Positions 1 through 6,526 of a DNA stretch of 7,959 nucleotides are shown here, piece after piece (within the stretch, counting starts at the first letter, position 1; each line of letters begins with the position of its first letter). Below the pieces are notes generated by a model. It saw only the letters and a list, made by a program, of their open reading frames with translations, was not told the origin of the DNA and did no database searches. The stretch is taken from contig JBIICS010000126.1 in assembly GCA_044238735.1 (NCBI GenBank), forward strand, positions 1-7,959, read 5' to 3'. Both the position numbers and the translations under genes were made by a program. The stretch comes from JBIICS01 sp044238735. Lineage in GTDB: Bacteria; Bacteroidota; Bacteroidia; UBA4408.

Positions 1-806
1 TCCGCATTAGTAATAGGGTCTGTTTCCCTGCATAAATTCAATAAATTTATTCGGGCAGCATTTACAACTTTTTCAAGTTGCTCTTTTTCTAGTTTTAATT
101 CTATGAACTTATTTGCTTCAATATATTCATTCAGCTTAATCCCTTTTGATAATCGCTCATAATATTGATGTTTCACTAATACACCTCCGGGAGGTTGAAA
201 TTCTTTTGCACTGAACCTAATATATACCTGTAATCTTTTAAATATAGTTTCTTTAAATGCAATATCGGCGTCATAATTATGAATAATAGCTAAAATAGAT
301 TTTAAATAATTGCTTTCATTCAGTTGCAAATATTTACACCAATCTTTCCAATTCAAATTTTCTTCCGAAATATATTCCTGCTGAGCTTTATTTAAAAAAG
401 GAAAAATTAGTTCCATTTGAGTTGATTTATGGCAAGTAGAATACATGTTCTCACAATCAACCAAACTTGAATTTAAAATCCAAAATGTCATTTGAAATGA
501 AAACGATGCCTCTATAGGGGTTCCGGGTAAACCACTGTTTAAATAACCTTCGGCCTCATCAAGATTAACGCTCATCGAATTTTTAAGGTTATCGCTCATT
601 TTCTGAACTAATTCCTTTTCTTTCTTGTTCCGGGGATAAACTAAATTAAATAGCAGTGCTTTATAATATTCATTTTTATCTTTTAACTCTATTTTTTGAT
701 GTTTAACCAGACGATAAAAATGAAGTAGATTGGACCTTCCTTCATCGGTAAAATCCCTAACTAATTCCGAAATATCAGCAGTCTTTTTTAACCCGATGTT
801 TTTCAT
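1..806 (-). CDS. Unrecognised conserved-looking protein, N-terminal 268 codons (3' end outside window)
   Basis: Reading the minus strand from the ATG at 806-804, the frame stays open for 268 codons to the window edge, so the C-terminus is missing. This is far longer than expected by chance in such AT-rich sequence. The protein begins MKNIGLKKTADISELVRDF, is rich in Lys, Glu, Asn and Leu, and has no signal peptide or membrane segment, so it is probably cytoplasmic. Visible landmarks are FQPPGGVLVKHQYYERL at about residues 200-217, a charged helical stretch NKFIELEKEQLEKVVNAAR, and LCRETDPIT just before the window edge. The PPGG and RETDP pieces resemble, from memory only, a widespread uncharacterised family, and I assign no function. 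It is transcribed divergently from the M16 peptidase gene. The frame is open upstream of 806 but has no earlier ATG close by. No Shine-Dalgarno sequence is visible, which is normal for Bacteroidota. Confidence 0.8.
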   Translation of the reverse strand, partial: MKNIGLKKTADISELVRDFTDEGRSNLLHFYRLVKHQKIELKDKNEYYKALLFNLVYPRNKKEKELVQKMSDNLKNSMSVNLDEAEGYLNSGLPGTPIEASFSFQMTFWILNSSLVDCENMYSTCHKSTQMELIFPFLNKAQQEYISEENLNWKDWCKYLQLNESNYLKSILAIIHNYDADIAFKETIFKRLQVYIRFSAKEFQPPGGVLVKHQYYERLSKGIKLNEYIEANKFIELKLEKEQLEKVVNAARINLLNLCRETDPITNA

Positions 807-858
807 ACCCCATTTTGCAGTAAAATTATTAAAAACCGGGAGATTATGCTTTTTGTAC

Positions 859-889
859 TTGTACCCATTAAAGTTTGTTTGTACTTTCA
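859..889 (+). promoter_or_regulatory. Possible Bacteroidota-type promoter for the M16 peptidase gene
   Basis: TTG at 859-861 is followed after 20 bp by TACTTTCA at 882-889. This resembles the Bacteroidota primary-sigma consensus (TTTG, about 19-20 bp, TAnnTTTG), with mismatches at the last two positions of the -7 element. The downstream GCACC is also common after such elements. It predicts a transcription start near 894 and a 5' leader of about 20 nt. The element lies in the 107-bp divergent gap, so it could also influence the minus-strand gene. I found no convincing promoter for that gene. Confidence 0.4.
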
Positions 890-913
890 GCACCAATTTA
901 TTAAAATTTAAAA

Positions 914-3739
914 ATGAAAATTAATTTAATTTTAAGCAGTTTAATTAGTTTATTTACTTTAAACGCATACTCTCAAGCCAGGCTTATTGAGAAAGTTGAA
1001 AAAAAAGGGAATGATTTTGTTATCCCATACGAAAAATACGAATTACCGAATGGATTAAAAATTGTTATTCACGAAGATCATTCCGACCCCATTGCATATG
1101 TTGATGTTACCTACCATGTAGGGTCTGCTCGCGAACAAGAAGGCCGTTCTGGTTTTGCTCATTTTTTTGAACACATGATGTTTCAGGGTTCTAAAAACGT
1201 TGGCGATGAACAGCATTTTAAAATTGTAACAGAAAGCGGTGGTAAACTAAATGGCTCTACCAATATAGACAGAACCAATTATTTTGAAACAATACCCAGC
1301 AATCAATTGGAAGTAGCGTTTTGGCTTGAAGCAGATAGAATGGGATTTCTTTTGGACTCTGTTACTCAACAAAAATTTGAAATTCAAAGATCAACTGTTA
1401 AAAACGAAAGAGGACAAAATTACGATAATCGTCCTTATGGTTTAGCAAGCGAAAAAGTGAGTGAAGCGCTCTACCCTACCAACCACCCATACGCATGGCT
1501 AACCATCGGATACATTGAAGATTTAAACCGAGTTGATGTAAATGATTTAAAGAACTTTTTTATGCGTTGGTACGGTCCAAACAATGCGGTGCTAACTGTT
1601 GCCGGAGATGTTAACACACAGGAAGTATTAAAATTAGCAAATAAATATTTTGGAGTTATACCACGCGGACCAGAGGTTAAACCTCAAACAGTAAATCCTG
1701 TTTCTTTATCGGCAAACCGTTATATTTCGTACGAAGACAATATTCGAATGCCACAGTTAAATATTGTTTTCCCCTCTGTAAACACGTATCATGCAGATGC
1801 TCCTGCCTTGCAAATATTAACTGACATTCTGGGTAATGGCAACAATAGTATATTTTATCAGAAGTTTGTAAAAACGCAAAAAGCGGTTACAGCTTTTATA
1901 TATCAAAACGATGCTGAATTGGCCGGAACTTTTAATTTCGTTATTCGCGCTTATCCCGAAACAAAATTATCAGAAATGGAACTATTATTTAATGAAGCTT
2001 TAATCGATTTTGAAAAAAGGGGTGTTAAGCAAAGTGATATCGAAAAGTTTTTGAATCAATACGAAGCAGGATTAATCGAGAGTTTGTCCAGTGTACAAAG
2101 TAAGGGAACAACGCTTGCTTCAAACGAGATCTATTATAGTAATCCCAATAATTTGGTAAAGGAGATAGAAAATTTTAGAAAAGTAAAGCCGGAGGATGTT
2201 GTTAGAGTTTACAATCAATATATTAAAGGTAAAGGTGCTGTAGTTTTGAGCATCTTTCCCAAAGGAAAACCTGAATTAAAAACTAAAGAAGATAATTTTA
2301 CTAAACCTACCCGAAACATTGCTCAGGAAGGTGCCGAATATAAAAATCTATCTTACACTGCGCCAAAAGATAATTTTGACCGCTCCCAAAAACCTTCTTC
2401 AGGTCCTAATCCCTCTATTAAATTACCCGAATACTGGACAAGCAAAACCGCCAATGGAATTAATGTAATTGGTGTGGCCAATAACGAAACTCCAACTGTA
2501 AATTTTACTTTCGAAATTCCTACCGGTCATCAATACGATCCAAAAGGTAAAGAAGGATTATCTCAACTTATGACCACACTTTGGAGTGAAAGTACAACTA
2601 AATCAACCAGCGAGGAAATTGAAGAGCGATTGAATATGCTCGGAAGCTCCATTTCTTTTTATTCAGCAAACGAAGGTGTTGGTGTTAGTGTTTATTCGTT
2701 AACTAAAAACCTGGATAAAACACTTTCTATTTTAGAGGAAAAATTATTTAATCCTAAATTCTCTCCAGAAGAATTTGATTTGTTTAAAAAACAACAAATG
2801 GAAGCAATAAGCAACCAAGCCACACAGGCCAGGGCCATTGCAGATAATGTTTATCGCGAACTGCTTTATGGCAATGATCATATTTTAGGAGTGCATCCAT
2901 ACGGAACAGAGGAAAGTTTAAAAAGCATCACCTTACAGGATGTTAAGGATTGCTATACTAAATTTTTTATTTCTGGCGGATCCAAATTGGTTTATAGCGG
3001 AAACTTAAATCAAAATGAATTTTTATCTAAAGTTGCGTTTTTAAATAAGTTAACCAACAAATCACTCGAGCCAATTAAATTTCCTAAAACACCAGCAATT
3101 GAAAAGACTCGTATATATTTTGTTAATAAAGAAAAAGCCCCTCAGTCAGAAATTAGAATTGGATATCTTGCCCTACCCTATGATGCTACCGGCGACTTTT
3201 ATAAATCTAAAATCATGAATTATCCTTTAGCGGGTTCATTTAATAGCAGAATTAACTTAAATCTTCGCGAAAATAAAGGTTATACTTATGGAGCAAGAGG
3301 TGGTTTAAGCGGAACAAAATTGGCTGGAGCATATACCTTTGCTGCAGGAGTAAAAGGTGATGCCACCGAACTTTCTGTAATTGAATTTTTTAAGGAAATT
3401 AAAAATTATGCTGCAAACGGTGTAACCAAAGAAGAACTTGAATTTACCAAAAGTTCTATTAGCCAAAGCGAAGCTCTTGAATACGAAACTGCTTGGCAAA
3501 AACTGGGCTTTATCTCTAATATTTTGGATTACAACTTGCCAAAAGATTTTGTAGAACAACAAAATTCTATTCTAAAAAATATAAACGCCAACGAAGTTAA
3601 TACGCTTGCCAAACGATTATTACCATACGAGAATATGGTGGTTGTGGTTGTTGGCGATAAAACAAAGGTGTTTGATAAATTAAAAACCTTAGGTTACGAT
3701 CTAGTTGAATTAGATGCCAATGGAAATAAGGTAAATTAA
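914..3739 (+). CDS. Exported M16 family (insulinase/pitrilysin-like) zinc metallopeptidase, two-repeat form
   Basis: This 941-residue protein is a probable periplasmic or envelope peptidase. A Sec-type signal peptide (residues 1 to about 20, ending NAYSQA) precedes the first M16 domain. The inverted zinc motif HFFEH is at residues 83-87: H83 and H87 bind zinc and E86 is the catalytic base. E165 in VKNERG lies 78 residues after H87, the expected place for the third ligand. An M16_C-like domain follows (about 195-400). A second M16 repeat starts near residue 500. It has no HxxEH, but keeps the C-terminal signature LRENKGYTYGARGG (about 783-796), typical of the non-catalytic half that closes the chamber. 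The length fits single-chain M16 proteases made of four modules. The start is the first ATG, giving a good signal peptide. The FKBP gene begins 4 bp after the stop, so the two are probably co-transcribed. The substrate is unknown; M16 enzymes degrade short unfolded peptides. Confidence 0.93.
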   Translation: MKINLILSSLISLFTLNAYSQARLIEKVEKKGNDFVIPYEKYELPNGLKIVIHEDHSDPIAYVDVTYHVGSAREQEGRSGFAHFFEHMMFQGSKNVGDEQHFKIVTESGGKLNGSTNIDRTNYFETIPSNQLEVAFWLEADRMGFLLDSVTQQKFEIQRSTVKNERGQNYDNRPYGLASEKVSEALYPTNHPYAWLTIGYIEDLNRVDVNDLKNFFMRWYGPNNAVLTVAGDVNTQEVLKLANKYFGVIPRGPEVKPQTVNPVSLSANRYISYEDNIRMPQLNIVFPSVNTYHADAPALQILTDILGNGNNSIFYQKFVKTQKAVTAFIYQNDAELAGTFNFVIRAYPETKLSEMELLFNEALIDFEKRGVKQSDIEKFLNQYEAGLIESLSSVQSKGTTLASNEIYYSNPNNLVKEIENFRKVKPEDVVRVYNQYIKGKGAVVLSIFPKGKPELKTKEDNFTKPTRNIAQEGAEYKNLSYTAPKDNFDRSQKPSSGPNPSIKLPEYWTSKTANGINVIGVANNETPTVNFTFEIPTGHQYDPKGKEGLSQLMTTLWSESTTKSTSEEIEERLNMLGSSISFYSANEGVGVSVYSLTKNLDKTLSILEEKLFNPKFSPEEFDLFKKQQMEAISNQATQARAIADNVYRELLYGNDHILGVHPYGTEESLKSITLQDVKDCYTKFFISGGSKLVYSGNLNQNEFLSKVAFLNKLTNKSLEPIKFPKTPAIEKTRIYFVNKEKAPQSEIRIGYLALPYDATGDFYKSKIMNYPLAGSFNSRINLNLRENKGYTYGARGGLSGTKLAGAYTFAAGVKGDATELSVIEFFKEIKNYAANGVTKEELEFTKSSISQSEALEYETAWQKLGFISNILDYNLPKDFVEQQNSILKNINANEVNTLAKRLLPYENMVVVVVGDKTKVFDKLKTLGYDLVELDANGNKVN

Positions 3740-3743
3740 TTTC

Positions 3744-4640
3744 ATGCGATTGAAGTTTAAAATCTTTTCAATCCTTGTTTTTGCTTCTGCTTCTGCATTT
3801 TTTGCCTGCAAACAAAAAAAGAATTCACCTTTTCCCGGATTTGATCAAACGGGAGAAGGTGTTTTTTATAAAAGAATAAGTATAGGTGATGGAAAAAATA
3901 TTCCAACCAAAGGCGATAGCATCTATATGTTGGTTGTTTTTACTGACACTTTAGGTAATGTTTATTTTGATTCTGATAATGGAACCGGTACTGGCGCAAT
4001 CGGCTTTTATTTAAGTGATGATAGCTACCAGAATATGTTTGAAAAATCTCTATTAACAATGGTTGAAGGAGATAGTACTCATTTTATTATCACTGCAGAT
4101 AGTTTATATGGTCAATCATTTAACATTCAATTACCCCGAAACATAAAACCAGGATCGCTTTTATACGTTTTTGCTAAAATGCTAAAACATAAAACAGCTA
4201 AGCAACTTGAATTTGATCGTGCTCAATTTAAGCGTTGGTCGGCAGAGCTAATGCAAATTGAAGATCAAAAATTAAAAGACTATTTTAATAAGAAAAAAAT
4301 TACCTCCCCTATTGATAGCACTGGCATCTATATTTTATCACTAAACAAAGGAAATGGCAAACACATTTACGACTTAGCGAGTGTTTTTTTATCTATTAAA
4401 GGATATTTAATAGATGGAAAAGAGGTTGAAAACACCTGTAGCCCAAATCAAAAACTGGAGTACTTTCCCGGACAAAGTGGACAAGTAGTAAAAGGAATTG
4501 AAATAATTTTGGGACGTTTAAAACAAGGGGGTAAAGCCACTATTCTTGTACCCTCCCATTTAGCCTATGGTCCTTCAGGATCAAGCACCGGAATAATCCC
4601 TCCTTTTTCAACCTTAATTTATGAGTTGGAGGTTAATTAA
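3744..4640 (+). CDS. Lipoprotein with two FKBP-type peptidyl-prolyl isomerase domains
   Basis: This 298-residue protein is a probable envelope folding helper catalysing cis-trans isomerisation of prolyl bonds. Its signal peptide ends in FFAC, a loose lipobox with Cys22 as the likely lipidated residue. The following KQKK is basic, not the acidic pattern of known Bacteroidota surface-export signals, so a periplasm-facing anchor is more likely. Domain 1 (about 38-150) is a divergent FKBP fold. It keeps the FD pair (F75-D76) but not the Ile-Ile-Pro loop. A helical linker (about 150-188) leads to domain 2 (about 193-298). Domain 2 keeps VVKGIE, LAYGPSG and GIIPPFSTLIYELEV, but has V228-E229 in place of FD and Ile252 in place of the usual Trp. 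Catalytic strength is therefore uncertain. The gene starts 4 bp after the M16 stop. An AAGG 13 bp upstream is too distant to be a clear ribosome site, so translational coupling is likely. Gliding protein GldI is also an FKBP lipoprotein, but I see no basis for assigning that name. Confidence 0.88.
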   Translation: MRLKFKIFSILVFASASAFFACKQKKNSPFPGFDQTGEGVFYKRISIGDGKNIPTKGDSIYMLVVFTDTLGNVYFDSDNGTGTGAIGFYLSDDSYQNMFEKSLLTMVEGDSTHFIITADSLYGQSFNIQLPRNIKPGSLLYVFAKMLKHKTAKQLEFDRAQFKRWSAELMQIEDQKLKDYFNKKKITSPIDSTGIYILSLNKGNGKHIYDLASVFLSIKGYLIDGKEVENTCSPNQKLEYFPGQSGQVVKGIEIILGRLKQGGKATILVPSHLAYGPSGSSTGIIPPFSTLIYELEVN

Positions 4641-4674
4641 TCAAATTTTTGAATTAATAAATTATAACTTTTTT
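4636..4674 (+). terminator. Weak AT-only hairpin followed by a T run after the FKBP gene
   Basis: ATTAATCAA (4636-4644) can pair with TTGAATTAAT (4649-4658) with one bulged A. A run of six T lies about ten bases further on (4669-4674). It overlaps the FKBP stop codon. The stem has a single G-C pair and the T run is not adjacent, so this may be AT-rich background and not a working terminator. Nothing else of note is visible in the spacer up to 4870, apart from a 6-bp hairpin (TTTCAC 4706-4711 with GTGAAA 4718-4723) without a T tail. Confidence 0.2.
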
Positions 4675-4870
4675 AATTTAAACACATAGGTCTTTTAGAT
4701 ATTGATTTCACTTGCTTGTGAAAGTCTTACTTTAACTAGCGCTCAGTTCTCTTATAATTAAGCCTTCTAAAACCCCAAAAGGTATTAACATTCTGTTTTT
4801 AACAAACAATTTAATTCCTTTTAAAAAACTATTTTTCTAATGCTTATTCTTGCTTTTAAATACTCTAAAC

Positions 4871-6313
4871 ATGAGTGCCAGCATAATCTTTACCTGTTTT
4901 ATAATTTATTCAGCCTTACTATTCTTTATAACCTGGCTTACCAGTCGCAACGCAAACAATAGCTCTTATTTTTTAGGAAATAAAAATTCGCCTTGGTATG
5001 TGGTAGCTTATGGAATGATTGGCGCTTCATTATCCGGAGTTACTTTTATGTCGGTTCCCGGTTGGGTTGGAAAAACTCAGTTCTCTTATTTAATAATGGT
5101 TCTGGGTTATTTTGCCGGTTACCTCGTTATAACAGGAGTTCTATTACCACTTTATTATAAAATGCAGCTAACCTCCATTTACAGTTACCTGGAAGAGCGT
5201 TTTGGTTTCTGGAGTTATAAAACCGGAGCGTTCTTTTTTATACTTTCTCGTACTATTGGTGCTTCTTTCAGAATGTTTTTGGTAATTAACGTTTTGCAAC
5301 TTTTTGTTTTTGAGCAATGGGGTATTCCATTTTGGGTAAGTGTTCTAATTTTTATAGCCCTTATTATCTTATATACATTTGAAGGGGGAATAAAAACTAT
5401 TGTTTGGACAGATACGCTTCAAACCACTTTTATGCTTCTGGGCGTATTTTTAAGTGTTTATCTTATCTCTAAAGAATTAAATTTTAGCGTAGGCGATTTA
5501 ATTAGTAATATCAAGAATAGCGAGTATTCTCAACTAATTTTTACAGGAGGAGACGATAAACGACATTTTGCCAAACAATTTTTAGCCGGAATGTTTATCA
5601 CCATCACCATGACCGGACTTGACCAGGAAATGATGCAAAAAAATCTGAGCTGTAAAAACCTTAAAGAAGCCCAAAAAAACATGCTTTCATTTGCAACGGT
5701 CCTAATTTTTATCAATCTGATGTTTCTTGCTTTAGGTGCAACTCTTTATATGTATGCAAAAGCCAAAGGCATAGAAATACCTGCTAAAACAGATGATTTA
5801 TTTCCTATGATTGCAATAAAATATTTAGGTCCGATTGCAGGATTAGTCTTTATTATTGGTTTAATTTCCGCCGCCTACCCTTCTGCCGATGGTGCCTTAA
5901 CCAGCTTAACTACCAGTTTTTGTGTTGATTTTTTAGGAATGGATAAAAAGGCCGATTCTTACGAACAAAAGAAAAAGCGCTATTTGGTTCATTTTTCATT
6001 TGCGGCCCTCCTACTGGTAGTTATTGTGATTTTTAAAGCAATTAACAATGAAGCAGTTATTGGCAAACTTTTTACGGTAGCCGGTTATACCTACGGACCC
6101 TTACTTGGCTTGTTCGCATTTGGTTTATTTACAAAATTTAAGGTAAAAGATCGCATGGTTCCTTTAGTTTGCCTTTTGTCTCCAGTTATTTGTTTTTTTC
6201 TTAATGAATATTCAGCGGTATTATTTTATGGTTATAAATTTGGGTTTGAATTACTTATTGCAAATGGATTGATTACCTTTGCCGGACTATTCTTTTTAAG
6301 AAAAAACGAATAG
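4871..6313 (+). CDS. Sodium:solute symporter (SSS family), substrate unknown
   Basis: This 480-residue inner-membrane transporter with about 13 hydrophobic segments is predicted to couple Na+ influx to solute uptake. SSS landmarks are SSYFLGNKNSPWYVVAYGMIG and GASLSGVTFMSVPGW in the first helices, TSIYSYLEERFG after the third, TFEGGIKTIVWTDTLQ mid-protein, and the cytoplasmic GLDQEMMQKNLSCKNLKEAQK. The Na2-site helix reads ISAAYPSADGALTSLTTSFCVDF. In it, Pro337 stands where most members have the first Ser of the Ser-Ser/Thr pair, while Ser338 is kept. I chose the ATG at 4871. A TTG at 4850 would add seven residues (MLLNTLN) before it, but TTG starts are unusual here and the short form begins naturally ahead of the first helix. 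SSS members carry sugars, amino acids, vitamins or anions, and the sequence alone does not decide. It precedes the his operon, but has its own upstream spacer. Confidence 0.92.
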   Translation: MSASIIFTCFIIYSALLFFITWLTSRNANNSSYFLGNKNSPWYVVAYGMIGASLSGVTFMSVPGWVGKTQFSYLIMVLGYFAGYLVITGVLLPLYYKMQLTSIYSYLEERFGFWSYKTGAFFFILSRTIGASFRMFLVINVLQLFVFEQWGIPFWVSVLIFIALIILYTFEGGIKTIVWTDTLQTTFMLLGVFLSVYLISKELNFSVGDLISNIKNSEYSQLIFTGGDDKRHFAKQFLAGMFITITMTGLDQEMMQKNLSCKNLKEAQKNMLSFATVLIFINLMFLALGATLYMYAKAKGIEIPAKTDDLFPMIAIKYLGPIAGLVFIIGLISAAYPSADGALTSLTTSFCVDFLGMDKKADSYEQKKKRYLVHFSFAALLLVVIVIFKAINNEAVIGKLFTVAGYTYGPLLGLFAFGLFTKFKVKDRMVPLVCLLSPVICFFLNEYSAVLFYGYKFGFELLIANGLITFAGLFFLRKNE

Positions 6314-6367
6314 GGCTTTCTAAAAATAAAAGAGGTGCCAGCACTACCGTAACTATGAAAAAAAATA

Positions 6368-6375
6368 TATTTTTG
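6368..6375 (+). promoter_or_regulatory. -7 element of the his operon leader promoter
   Basis: TATTTTTG is an exact match to the Bacteroidota -7 consensus TAnnTTTG. It sits in the symporter-hisG gap just before the leader ORF. I see no clear -33 TTG about 19-20 bp upstream, so the promoter is judged on this one box. Such elements end roughly 4-6 bases before the transcription start, which puts the start near 6380, practically at the leader ATG. The adenine- and thymine-rich stretch around 6358-6374 may add to promoter strength, but also makes a chance match easier. Confidence 0.5.
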
Positions 6376-6379
6376 CGTC

Positions 6380-6451
6380 ATGATTTTAAGCAGCACCCAT
6401 CATCATCATAGCTTTTACCCCAAAAAGGTAGGCGTGGTTGGTATTGTTTAA
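6380..6451 (+). CDS. Histidine operon leader peptide (23 codons, four consecutive His)
   Basis: ATG at 6380 opens a 23-codon frame ending in TAA (6449-6451). It begins MILSST, continues with four CAT histidine codons in a row (6398-6409), then SFYPKK and a hydrophobic tail VGVVGIV. Such a His run directly upstream of hisG, followed by a terminator hairpin, is the hallmark of ribosome-mediated attenuation, as in the enterobacterial hisL leader with its seven consecutive His codons. The peptide itself probably has no function. What matters is whether the ribosome stalls on the His codons when charged tRNA-His is scarce. Segment 1 of the attenuator lies immediately after the His codons and would be covered by a stalled ribosome. 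No Shine-Dalgarno sequence is present. The ATG lies only five bases after the -7 element, so initiation on a leaderless mRNA is possible. The sequence does not resemble the enterobacterial leader outside the His run. Confidence 0.8.
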   Translation: MILSSTHHHHSFYPKKVGVVGIV

Positions 6452-6485
6452 AATTAATTGCTAAACCAATATTAAAAAGCTTACC
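6411..6485 (+). promoter_or_regulatory. his attenuator: pause (1:2) and antiterminator (2:3) pairing segments
   Basis: Segment 1, GCTTTTACC (6411-6419), directly follows the His codons. It can pair with segment 2, GGTAGGC (6427-6433), around a 7-nt loop, using the core TACC/GGTA plus G-U pairs. Segment 2 can instead pair with segment 3, GCTTACC (6479-6485), over 7 bp with one G-U. This helix is extended inward by TTGGT (6438-6442) with ACCAA (6465-6469). Segment 3 is also the left arm of the terminator, so 2:3 and 3:4 exclude each other. Inferred logic: a ribosome stalled at His codons covers segment 1, 2:3 forms and transcription goes on into hisG. A ribosome that finishes at 6449 covers the inner 6438-6442 strand and lets 1:2 re-form, so the terminator folds. 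Confidence 0.72.
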
Positions 6486-6506
6486 TAAACGGTAAGCTTT
6501 TTTTTT
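6474..6506 (+). terminator. Intrinsic terminator of the his attenuator (3:4 hairpin)
   Basis: AAAAAGCTTACC (6474-6485) and GGTAAGCTTTTT (6491-6502) form a perfect 12-bp stem around the 5-nt loop TAAAC. A run of nine T (6498-6506) continues from the 3' arm. This is a textbook rho-independent terminator. It stands after the His leader ORF and only 20 bp before the hisG ATG, so it cannot serve to end the symporter transcript alone: any transcript reaching hisG must pass it. Confidence 0.9.
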
Positions 6507-6526
6507 GCTTCATAAAAAATAGAAAA

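Noticed and set aside
730..924. Plus-strand 64-codon frame overlapping the start of the M16 gene
   Set aside because: It lies mostly antisense to the well-supported minus-strand gene, has no recognisable features and overlaps the signal peptide region of the M16 protein.
3305..3562. Minus-strand 85-codon frame within the M16 gene
   Set aside because: It is antisense to conserved M16 C-terminal coding sequence and has no recognisable protein features.
4706..4723. Hairpin TTTCAC/GTGAAA in the spacer before the symporter
   Set aside because: The stem is six base pairs with no T tail and no supporting context, so it is likely to be chance.
4850..4870. TTG start extending the symporter by seven residues
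   Set aside because: The ATG at 4871 is a normal start immediately before the first membrane helix, and TTG starts are rare in this kind of genome.
4742..5089. Exact 14-bp direct repeat CTCAGTTCTCTTAT at 4742-4755 and 5076-5089
   Set aside because: One copy is inside the symporter coding sequence and there is no further symmetry or repetition. A single 14-bp repeat is not surprising in an 8-kb AT-rich window.
6355..6411. Alternative short ORF starting MKKNIFLRHDF, in another frame across the His-codon region
   Set aside because: It has only two separated His codons and reads the CAT run as serine (TCA). Its ATG lies upstream of the best -7 element, and its stop is at the end of the His run. 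The 6380 frame explains the attenuator geometry far better.
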